A DNA stretch of 7,863 nucleotides from an archaeon. Its GTDB lineage: Archaea > Iainarchaeota > Iainarchaeia > Iainarchaeales > Iainarchaeaceae. Shown here piece by piece: positions 1 to 5,165 of the stretch. Position 1 is the first letter of the stretch; each line of letters begins with the position of its first letter. Below the pieces are notes generated by a model. That model saw only the letters and a list, made by a program, of their open reading frames with translations. It had not been told where the DNA came from and made no database searches. The stretch is from positions 1 to 7,863 of the forward strand of contig JANLGZ010000033.1 of the NCBI GenBank assembly GCA_024653905.1, given 5' to 3'. Both the position numbers and the translations under genes were made by a program.

Positions 1-1
1 C

Positions 2-610
2 GCAGGTTCAACACTCTCAGCGGCTAATCCTGCAATAGCAGCAATAGCAGTAACAACAACACTTGCCGCATCCGCAGGCGCAATTATCGCAATGACATAC
101 ACCTGGATAAAAAATTCCAAACCTGATGTAAACATGACACTCAACGGAGTGCTTGCGGGACTCGTATCAATAACAGCAGGCACAGCAAATGTTAGCCCTT
201 TAAGCGCAATAATAATAGGCGGATTAGGGGGTTTGCTTGTGGTAATAGCAGCAAGATTTTTCAACTCGCTGAAAATTGACGATCCTGTGGGCGCAATAGC
301 AGTTCATGGCGTATGCGGAGCATGGGGAACCCTTGCTGTCGGACTTTTTGCGCAGGAAACCTTCGGCGGAATCAATGGATTGTTTTTCGGAGGAGGAATT
401 GCACAGCTCATTTCACAGTTCACGGGCGTTATTTCAGTTTTCCTTTTCGTGTTCCCTGCCGCATACATGGTATTTAAAACAATCGACATGACAATTGGAT
501 TAAGGGCAAGCGAAGAAGACGAACTCAAAGGACTTGATGCATCAGAGCACAGGATTGAGGCTTATAATGACTTGATTGCACCAACTGCAATTCAAACCAT
601 TGAGAGGTGA
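2..610 (+). CDS. amt: Ammonium transporter (Amt/MEP/Rh family), C-terminal half
   Basis: This is the last 202 residues of an integral membrane ammonium channel. The frame is open from base 2, so the gene begins left of the window; full-length Amt proteins are about 400-450 residues. The visible part has several hydrophobic membrane segments. It contains the family motif NGVLAGLVSITAG (visible residues 48-60) and then KIDDPVGAIAVHGVCGAWGT (91-110), whose His102 matches the second of the twin pore histidines (His318 in E. coli AmtB). The cytosolic tail carries the usual SEEDE...GLD.SEH..EAY pattern and stops soon after it. The stop codon overlaps the ribosome binding site of glnA, so the two genes are very likely one transcript. 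No glnK gene lies between them; one could lie upstream. Identification is by recalled family motifs and is secure. Confidence 0.95.
   Translation, partial: AGSTLSAANPAIAAIAVTTTLAASAGAIIAMTYTWIKNSKPDVNMTLNGVLAGLVSITAGTANVSPLSAIIIGGLGGLLVVIAARFFNSLKIDDPVGAIAVHGVCGAWGTLAVGLFAQETFGGINGLFFGGGIAQLISQFTGVISVFLFVFPAAYMVFKTIDMTIGLRASEEDELKGLDASEHRIEAYNDLIAPTAIQTIER
604..610 (+). promoter_or_regulatory. Shine-Dalgarno site of glnA overlapping the amt stop
   Basis: GAGGTGA is a perfect stretch of the archaeal Shine-Dalgarno consensus GGAGGTGATC and lies 4 nt before the ATG at 615. Its last three bases are the amt stop codon TGA. This decides the glnA start over an in-frame ATG at 576, and suggests translational coupling of the two genes. 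Confidence 0.85.
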
Positions 611-614
611 AAAA

Positions 615-1946
615 ATGGAAAAAGAAGAAATAATGGAAACAGTAAAAAAAGAAAATGTAAAATTAATTGAACTGCAGTTCTCGGATATTGATGGTCAAAT
701 AAAAAGCGTCACAATCCCTGACCACAAACTTGAAGAGGCAATAGACAGAGGCCAATGGTTTGACGGCAGCAGCATACAGGGATTCACAAGAATCTTTGAA
801 AGCGATATGTATCTGAAGCCTGATACAGAAACATTCAATACACTGCCTTGGAAGAGCATGAACGGACACAAGGTTGCAAGGATAATTTGTGATGTTTACA
901 TGCCAGACGGCAAGCCATTTGCGGGAGATCCAAGACACATCCTTAAAATGGCGGTGGAAAAGGCACACGAGGCAGGATTAGAATATTATGTCGGGCCAGA
1001 ACTTGAATTCTTTCTCTTCCAGACAAACAACGGAAAAATAGAGACCGCACCCCACGATGTAGGAGGCTACTTTGATTTTGCGCCAATGGATCTTGCATCC
1101 GATGTCAGAAAGGATATAATCTTTTCACTTGAACAATTAGGTCTTGAAGTGGAGGCATCACACCACGAGGTAGCATTCGGTCAGCACGAAATAGACTTCA
1201 AGTACGGCAAGGCAGTGCAGACCGCTGATAATGTACTCACATTCAAGTATGCAGTAAAAGCAGTTGCACACGCACACGGACTCTACGCAAGCTTCATGCC
1301 AAAACCTATATTCGGCATCAATGGATCCGGAATGCATGTACACCAGAGCCTCTTTAAGAACGGAGAAAACGTATTTTATGATTCAGGGGGCAAATACATG
1401 CTAAGCGCAACCGCAAGGCATTTTATAGCAGGACAGCTCGAACATGCAAGGGCACTCGCGGCAATAATTGCACCTACAGTGAACTCATACAAGAGACTCG
1501 TTCCAGGTTATGAAGCACCAGTATACATCAGCTGGGGCCAGATAAATAGATCCGCAATGATAAGGATTCCAAGATATTCTAAAGGAAGGGAAAGCGGGAC
1601 ACGTGCAGAGTTAAGATGCCCGGACCCGAGTTCAAATCCATACCTTGCATTCGCCGCAATGTTATCAGCCGGACTTGATGGTATCAAAAAAAAGCTCTCT
1701 CCACCCGACCCAGTTGAGGAAAGCCTCTATGATTTCAGCGAGGAAAAAATCGCAAAACTCGGAATAAAAACCTTACCGGGCTCGCTGATTGAAGCAGTTG
1801 GCGAACTTGAAAAGGATCCAATCCTAAAAGAAGCCTTGGGAAAACACACTTTTGAGAAATATATCGAGGCAAAAAAAGCCGAATGGGATGGGTACAGACT
1901 GCAGGTAACCCCATGGGAACTCAAAAGATACCTTGAGAAAATTTAA
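615..1946 (+). CDS. glnA: Glutamine synthetase type I
   Basis: Cytosolic, dodecameric type I enzyme that makes glutamine from glutamate, ammonia and ATP; 443 residues, normal for the family. Visible landmarks are the N-terminal loop WFDGSS (48-53), GPELEFF (127-133, metal-ligand Glu129 and Glu131), HHEVAFGQHEIDF (183-195), NGSGMHVH (236-243), NRSAMIRIPR (311-320) and ELRCPDPSSNPY (332-343). GFTRIFESDMY (56-66) keeps an Arg at residue 59 aligned with Arg62 of Bacillus GlnA, which mediates feedback inhibition by glutamine in the GSI-alpha group. The region around SLYDFSEE (370-377) is like the bacterial adenylylation segment, but I infer no adenylylation in an archaeon. The start at 615 is supported by GAGGTGA 4 nt upstream; an ATG at 576 would extend into amt. 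Second gene of an amt-glnA operon, followed by a hairpin terminator. Confidence 0.97.
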   Translation: MEKEEIMETVKKENVKLIELQFSDIDGQIKSVTIPDHKLEEAIDRGQWFDGSSIQGFTRIFESDMYLKPDTETFNTLPWKSMNGHKVARIICDVYMPDGKPFAGDPRHILKMAVEKAHEAGLEYYVGPELEFFLFQTNNGKIETAPHDVGGYFDFAPMDLASDVRKDIIFSLEQLGLEVEASHHEVAFGQHEIDFKYGKAVQTADNVLTFKYAVKAVAHAHGLYASFMPKPIFGINGSGMHVHQSLFKNGENVFYDSGGKYMLSATARHFIAGQLEHARALAAIIAPTVNSYKRLVPGYEAPVYISWGQINRSAMIRIPRYSKGRESGTRAELRCPDPSSNPYLAFAAMLSAGLDGIKKKLSPPDPVEESLYDFSEEKIAKLGIKTLPGSLIEAVGELEKDPILKEALGKHTFEKYIEAKKAEWDGYRLQVTPWELKRYLEKI

Positions 1947-1955
1947 AACAAAAAA

Positions 1956-1988
1956 GGGGTTGTCATGCAACCCCGCCTCTTTTTATTT
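1956..1988 (+). terminator. Hairpin plus T-tract after glnA
   Basis: GGGGTTG (1956-1962) pairs with CAACCCC (1968-1974) around a 5-nt loop, a perfect 7-bp stem starting 10 nt after the glnA stop. The T-rich stretch CTCTTTTTATTT follows. It probably ends the amt-glnA transcript; archaeal RNA polymerase mainly needs the T-tract, and the stem may protect the mRNA end. It also separates glnA from the converging lysine locus. Confidence 0.75.
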
Positions 1989-2107
1989 AACCTAACCCAT
2001 ACATCTTTTCTTTTTGGTACAGGTTTTCCGCACTTTTCTTTTTGGTTAAATTTTTCCAACCAAAAATTAGAGTTTTACTGAATAGAACGCCAATTTCTGT
2101 TTGATTC
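1989..2107. other. Non-coding gap between converging units
   Basis: No gene seen. The stretch is AT-rich and holds two copies of a 14-nt direct repeat, CTTTTCTTTTTGGT (2005-2018 and 2033-2046). It also holds an inverted repeat, TTTTTGGTT (2039-2047) against AACCAAAAA (2058-2066) with a 10-nt loop. A second stem, TTTCCTT (2108-2114) against AAGGAAA (2119-2125), lies just right of it. These could help end transcripts arriving from either side, but in such AT-rich DNA they may be chance. Confidence 0.4.
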
Positions 2108-2122
2108 TTTCCTTATTAAAGG

Positions 2123-2129
2123 AAAAAAA
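2123..2129 (-). terminator. T7 terminator of tRNA-Lys(CUU)
   Basis: On the minus strand a run of seven T begins 6 nt after the last base of tRNA-Lys(CUU). Such a run is the usual termination signal for archaeal RNA polymerase behind a tRNA gene. The sister gene tRNA-Lys(UUU) has no such run behind it. Confidence 0.7.
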
Positions 2130-2134
2130 GTTTA

Positions 2135-2208
2135 CGAGCCCGGTGGGATTTGAACCCACGGCGCCCTGGTTAAGAGCCAGGTGCTCTACCAAGCTGAGCT
2201 ACGGGCCC
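2135..2208 (-). tRNA. tRNA-Lys, anticodon CUU
   Basis: A 74-base cloverleaf on the minus strand. The acceptor stem GGGCCCG/CGGGCTC has one G-U pair and discriminator G. The D arm is GCTC...GAGC, the anticodon stem is CCTGG/CCAGG with loop CTCTTAA (anticodon CTT, reading AAG), and the T arm is GTGGG-TTCAAAT-CCCAC. No CCA is encoded and no intron is present. The T loop has C at position 56, the target of the aTrm56 enzyme encoded nearby. It lies 62 bases downstream of the lysS stop, has its own TATA-like promoter in that gap, and is identical to tRNA-Lys(UUU) at 66 of 74 positions, all differences falling in the anticodon arm and the adjoining variable region. Confidence 0.97.
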
Positions 2209-2234
2209 AATCATCCAATAAAGGACAATTGAAT

Positions 2235-2247
2235 GAATATACTTCGC
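2235..2247 (-). promoter_or_regulatory. BRE/TATA promoter of tRNA-Lys(CUU)
   Basis: The minus strand reads GCGAAG-TATATTC, a BRE-like hexamer followed by a TATA box. The box centre is about 30 nt upstream of the mature tRNA 5' end. With archaeal spacing of about 26 nt to the start site, this predicts a leader of only a few nucleotides. The same element precedes tRNA-Lys(UUU), and its conservation supports function. Confidence 0.75.
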
Positions 2248-2270
2248 CTAAGATTCTTTTATTAATGTTT

Positions 2271-4592
2271 TCAAATCACGAATTTTGATGTTTTACCGCC
2301 TAAATGCTTTTCCATCAAGGATGCTAATTCCTCTACTGCTTCTTCGAGATTATCTTTTGGATTCAGGCTTTCAATATATATGACTGCTTTTTTTGTCTGC
2401 TCCGTTAACTTGCTTTTGTCACATTCCCGCCAGTTCCAGCGTCTGCAAAGAACTTCCTTTTCATCTTTGTAAATTATCTCTCCTTCTTTTGGCGGATCGT
2501 TTTCACTGGAACCAAGCATCACAAATTTTTCGTTTCCTTTCGCAATGCAAAGCATGATTTTGCCTTCTGTTTTTTCAAGATCATCCCCCCCAACAGGAAG
2601 AAGATATTTTATAGAAATATAATTGTACAAGTCAACAATAGAATTTATCGCAGGAAGCTCTTCACCTTTAACAACACGCCGCACTAATGCTTCAATAGAT
2701 GGTTTGTTTTTCTTTGGCTTTCCGCCAAAAGAAGAATACGCGTCCCGCCATAATTTCAGGTTTTCAATTGAAGCAAGCTCTTTTCCTTCAAGGACTTCTT
2801 TTGTTTTTTTCTCCTGCAAACGGAGCAAAGAAAGTGCTTCGTTGGATTTTTTGGAATTATCAATCTTTTCTGCAATAACCACTCCGATTCTCAAAGCAGG
2901 AAATTGCTTTCTGATTTCTTTTGAAATTTCAAAATCAATTTTTTGGATTAATTCTTTTTGACCAGGCAGAACAATTTTTTGTTTTTCTGCCTGTTTTTTT
3001 GCAACAAGTTTTTCCGTTAACTCAGACAAAATTTTAGTGCCAGTGTTTTTCAGCAATGCAAAAAGTTTCGGCCCGCGTTCTCTATTCAAAACAAGAATGT
3101 ATGCCGCATTGAAAAGATCCTTGATTTCGATTTTGTTTATTTCACAAATTTCTTTGAATTTTTTTGCAAGGTCATCTTCTGAAAGGGAATCATCAACTGA
3201 ATCAGCAAAATCTTTCAGTCCTTTTTTTAGAGGGGCAGACAAAGCAAGAGCCTCTTCACTTGGTGTTTCCTGCACTGAAAACAAAAACTGTTCTGGAGCA
3301 TAATTCTGAAGCCAGTTTTTTGCACAATTAATTCTTACACTTAAGCGCCCTTTATCCTGCTTGGTTTTTGCATCTGCCACAAAATAATCAAAAGTTTTCT
3401 TTTCATCAAACAAGTTCAGTTGTAACACAGTAGTAATGTGCCTCAAAGGAGGCTGATAAGGCATTTTTTTCGGCAATTCTACTGCACTAAGCGCATAAAT
3501 CCTTTTCTGCTGTTCAAACAAATCTTCATTTACTTTTTCTTCACCAAAATAAATTTTTTCAAGTCTATCAAATGAATCATAAATAGCAATTACATCCCCA
3601 TCAAATGAAATTTCAAAACTTTTTGACGGAATTGTCCTTACAAACAAATACCTTACAATAGATGGTTCGTAAACCGAAAGCATCTCTTTCAAATCAATAG
3701 TATTCCCTTTGGAACTGGACATCTTCCCCCCTGCTCCTTTAATTGAAATGAATTCATACATGAAATGATAAGGCGAATCGTAACCCCAAATTTGTTTAGA
3801 AATCTTGTTTGCAGTTGTATTGCTTCCTCCCTCGGAAGAATGCTCTTTTCCTGAAGGTTCAAATTTCACTTTTTCATGTGCCCAACGCATAGGCCAGTCA
3901 ACACGCCACTGAAGTTTTGCAATTCCTTTTTTTCTGAAATCAAAAGATTCCTGAAAACCGCACTCGCAAGAATAAGTTATTTCATACGCGTCATTATAAG
4001 CAATTATTTTTGTTTTATCTGTTTTGCATTTTTCACAGAAAACTCTTACAGGACTCCAGTCATCAGCTAATGGTTCTTTTCTCCATTCATCCAATAATTC
4101 TTTTATCTGGTTTCTGTTTTGAATCGCAGTTTTCATTCCTTCCGCATATTCACAAGCTCTGTATTTTTTAGCCTGGTGCAAAAATTCAGGAAAAACACCT
4201 ACTTTCGGAAGCAAATCTTCGACCGCTTTTTCGTTATGCTCCGCAAAACTTGAATGACAATCAAAAGGATCAGGCACATCCACTATGGGGCACCACAAAT
4301 ATTTTTCCAGCATTTCTTTTTTAGGGAAATTTGCAGGAACTTTTCTGAAAACATCATAATCATCCCACGAATAAATAAAACGAACTTTTTTCCCAAGATG
4401 AGTAAGAGCTTTAGCAATAAGATCAACAGTTATTATTTCCCTAAAATTTCCAATATGAACAACCCCACTTGGAGTTATTCCTGCCGCAATAGTATATTTT
4501 GGAAGATTCCCTTTTTCTTCAACAATTTTTTTAGCAGTGTTGTCAGCCCAATGTTCTTTATCGGCGGCTTCGTGCATTTCTTCCTTAATCAT
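2271..4592 (-). CDS. lysS: Class I lysyl-tRNA synthetase fused to a C-terminal B3/B4-like domain
   Basis: Attaches lysine to tRNA-Lys. At 773 residues it is about 240 longer than usual archaeal class I LysRS (about 520-540). The class I Rossmann core shows the HIGH-type motif HIGN (46-49) and KMSSSKG (290-296). A likely zinc knuckle lies between them (Cys186, Cys189, Cys209, Cys211), followed by WRVDWPMRW (229-237), typical of the archaeal LysRS family. The helical anticodon-binding region runs to about 530, then a Lys/Gln-rich linker. Residues about 552-773 look like the solo B3/B4 domain of PheRS beta (COG3382-type): LRIGVV (567-572), WRDAYSSFGGKPKK (615-628), LVRRV (636-640), YLLPVGG (663-669) and RRWNWRECD (717-725). 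In PheRS this fold hydrolyses mischarged tRNA; a similar role here is inference. The ATG at 4592 is chosen because a TATA-like box is centred 26 nt upstream (leaderless). An ATG at 4577 behind AAGGA is possible, and the longest frame (4652) adds 20 residues unlike the family. It is flanked by both tRNA-Lys genes. Confidence 0.95.
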   Translation of the reverse strand: MIKEEMHEAADKEHWADNTAKKIVEEKGNLPKYTIAAGITPSGVVHIGNFREIITVDLIAKALTHLGKKVRFIYSWDDYDVFRKVPANFPKKEMLEKYLWCPIVDVPDPFDCHSSFAEHNEKAVEDLLPKVGVFPEFLHQAKKYRACEYAEGMKTAIQNRNQIKELLDEWRKEPLADDWSPVRVFCEKCKTDKTKIIAYNDAYEITYSCECGFQESFDFRKKGIAKLQWRVDWPMRWAHEKVKFEPSGKEHSSEGGSNTTANKISKQIWGYDSPYHFMYEFISIKGAGGKMSSSKGNTIDLKEMLSVYEPSIVRYLFVRTIPSKSFEISFDGDVIAIYDSFDRLEKIYFGEEKVNEDLFEQQKRIYALSAVELPKKMPYQPPLRHITTVLQLNLFDEKKTFDYFVADAKTKQDKGRLSVRINCAKNWLQNYAPEQFLFSVQETPSEEALALSAPLKKGLKDFADSVDDSLSEDDLAKKFKEICEINKIEIKDLFNAAYILVLNRERGPKLFALLKNTGTKILSELTEKLVAKKQAEKQKIVLPGQKELIQKIDFEISKEIRKQFPALRIGVVIAEKIDNSKKSNEALSLLRLQEKKTKEVLEGKELASIENLKLWRDAYSSFGGKPKKNKPSIEALVRRVVKGEELPAINSIVDLYNYISIKYLLPVGGDDLEKTEGKIMLCIAKGNEKFVMLGSSENDPPKEGEIIYKDEKEVLCRRWNWRECDKSKLTEQTKKAVIYIESLNPKDNLEEAVEELASLMEKHLGGKTSKFVI

Positions 4593-4613
4593 AATACCAA
4601 CATTGCAACGGAG

Positions 4614-4622
4614 TAAATAAAG
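4614..4622 (-). promoter_or_regulatory. Candidate TATA box of lysS
   Basis: The minus strand reads CTTTATTTA, centred 26 nt upstream of the ATG at 4592. This is the spacing expected if transcription starts at the start codon. The serS gene has nearly the same box, CTTTATTTTA, at the same distance. It is also the first AT-rich stretch after the GC-rich spacer. lysS could additionally be read by run-on from tRNA-Lys(UUU). Confidence 0.5.
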
Positions 4623-4723
4623 TCCTACCGAGTCATAAGACGAGTGGACCACCCCCGCTATTTAGCGAACGGATGGCTAAGGGCTATACCAAAGGCGCAC
4701 GTCACACCGAACCAAACGGAGAA
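4620..4723 (-). ncRNA. Candidate structured RNA in the GC-rich spacer between tRNA-Lys(UUU) and lysS
   Basis: The stretch is about 55% G+C in otherwise AT-rich surroundings and has no credible protein frame. On the minus strand GGUGU (4708-4704) pairs with GCGCC (4698-4694) around a 5-nt loop. CCAUCC (4676-4671) pairs with GGGUGG (4654-4649), enclosing an inner stem CGCU/AGCG (4667-4656). Both outer stems need G-U pairs that would be A-C mismatches on the plus strand, which favours a minus-strand RNA. No T-run separates it from the tRNA, so it could be cut from the same precursor. I see no box C/D or H/ACA signature and recognise no known family. Alternatives are a tRNA trailer, a lysS leader or a degraded RNA gene. 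Confidence 0.35.
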
Positions 4724-4797
4724 CGAGCCCGGTGGGATTTGAACCCACGGCACGCGGATTAAAAGTCCGCTGCTCTACCAAGCTGAGCTACGGGCCC
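4724..4797 (-). tRNA. tRNA-Lys, anticodon UUU
   Basis: A 74-base cloverleaf on the minus strand with the same acceptor, D and T arms as tRNA-Lys(CUU). The anticodon stem is GCGGA/TCCGC with loop CTTTTAA (anticodon TTT, reading AAA and AAG). Discriminator G, no encoded CCA, no intron, C at position 56 of the T loop. It lies upstream of lysS on the same strand, divergent from the rhodanese gene. Unlike its sister it has no T-run behind it, so transcription may continue into the GC-rich spacer and lysS. Confidence 0.97.
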
Positions 4798-4823
4798 AAT
4801 CGTCCAATAACAGACAATTGAAT

Positions 4824-4836
4824 GAATATATTTCGC
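4824..4836 (-). promoter_or_regulatory. BRE/TATA promoter of tRNA-Lys(UUU)
   Basis: The minus strand reads GCGAAA-TATATTC, centred about 30 nt upstream of the tRNA 5' end, the same position as in the sister gene. The core ATATAT is symmetric, so weak initiation toward the rhodanese gene from the same box is possible. Confidence 0.75.
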
Positions 4837-4845
4837 CTAAGACAG

Positions 4846-4854
4846 CTTTTTTAA
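4846..4854 (+). promoter_or_regulatory. Candidate TATA box of the rhodanese gene
   Basis: CTTTTTTAA is centred about 28 nt upstream of the ATG at 4878, matching the leaderless spacing seen before the other genes here. It sits just outside the duplicated tRNA promoter block. The evidence is spacing and composition only. Confidence 0.4.
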
Positions 4855-4877
4855 GGTTTGCACAAGGCAAATTTTCT

Positions 4878-5165
4878 ATGCTAAAAGAAGTTTCTGTTGA
4901 AGAAGCAAAAAAGCTCATTGCAGGAAAAAAAGCTATTTTACTGGATGTTCGGGAAAAAGAAGAAATCGAGTCAAGAAATGCTAACCCAGATAAGCGCATT
5001 CCTTTAGGAGAGCTTGCAGAAAGGAAAAATGAACTCTCAACAAAACAACCAATTATAGTTATCTGCAGAAGCGGAAACAGGTCAGCGAAAGCAACAAAAT
5101 TTCTGAACGAAAACGGGTTTGATGCATTTAATCTTAAAGGCGGAATGCTTGCTTGGGATTCTTAA
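4878..5165 (+). CDS. Single-domain rhodanese-like sulfurtransferase
   Basis: A 95-residue one-domain rhodanese, probably cytosolic because no signal peptide is seen. It shows the family's DVRE motif (LLDVREKEE, 21-29), a short IPLGEL (41-46), and the active-site loop CRSGNRS (63-69), whose Cys63 would carry the persulfide. The typical ending F.L.GGM.AW is complete (84-93). The usual stretch before IPLGEL, often GHIPGA, is altered to a short NPDKR. The ATG at 4878 fits the usual domain start; a longer frame from 4818 would run through the tRNA promoter. It is divergent from tRNA-Lys(UUU) and convergent with serS, whose stop codon it overlaps. The sulfur acceptor is unknown: tRNA thiolation, cofactor synthesis and detoxification are all possible. 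Confidence 0.9.
   Translation: MLKEVSVEEAKKLIAGKKAILLDVREKEEIESRNANPDKRIPLGELAERKNELSTKQPIIVICRSGNRSAKATKFLNENGFDAFNLKGGMLAWDS

Larger units (their letters stand above)
2135..2253 (-). repeat. Direct repeat copy 1: tRNA-Lys(CUU) plus promoter
   Basis: This 119-base block aligns without gaps to 4724-4842. The 45 bases upstream of the tRNA are identical at 41 positions and the tRNA bodies at 66 of 74. Similarity fades beyond the promoter. The two direct copies enclose lysS, so they arose by duplication of a promoter-plus-tRNA unit or are kept alike by gene conversion. Confidence 0.9.
4724..4842 (-). repeat. Direct repeat copy 2: tRNA-Lys(UUU) plus promoter
   Basis: Gap-free partner of the block at 2135-2253, in the same orientation and about 2.6 kb away. 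Recombination between the copies would remove lysS and leave one hybrid tRNA, so such deletions should be lethal and the arrangement should be under selection. Confidence 0.9.

Noticed and set aside
576..614. Longer GlnA starting at ATG 576
   Set aside because: It would overlap the conserved Amt tail and add 13 residues not seen in the family. ATG 615 has a perfect GAGGTGA 4 nt upstream.
2005..2046. Start of a repeat array (two 14-nt CTTTTCTTTTTGGT copies 28 nt apart)
   Set aside because: There are only two copies of simple T-rich sequence, with no further units, so this is not a CRISPR or tandem array.
4254..4616. 120-residue plus-strand frame opposite lysS
   Set aside because: It is antisense to the conserved HIGN region of lysS, has a composition expected from a shadow frame, and shows no family motif.
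4621..4650. Kink-turn-like stem with GA/GA on the plus strand, as in box C/D or H/ACA guides
   Set aside because: The stem has only 3-4 bp on each side, no proper C/D or ACA boxes surround it, and the neighbouring hairpins favour the minus strand.
4593..4652. Longer LysRS starting at ATG 4652
   Set aside because: The extra 20 residues do not resemble LysRS N-termini and run through the GC-rich spacer and the candidate TATA box.
4593..4723. T-box-type riboswitch before lysS
   Set aside because: T-boxes are bacterial, and no T-box consensus, specifier loop or terminator/antiterminator pair is visible.
2135..4842. Mobile element bounded by the direct repeats
   Set aside because: The repeats are functional tRNA genes with promoters, and no integrase, transposase or inverted ends lie between them.
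4818..4877. Longer rhodanese starting at ATG 4818
   Set aside because: The 20 extra residues are translated from the duplicated tRNA promoter block, not from rhodanese sequence.
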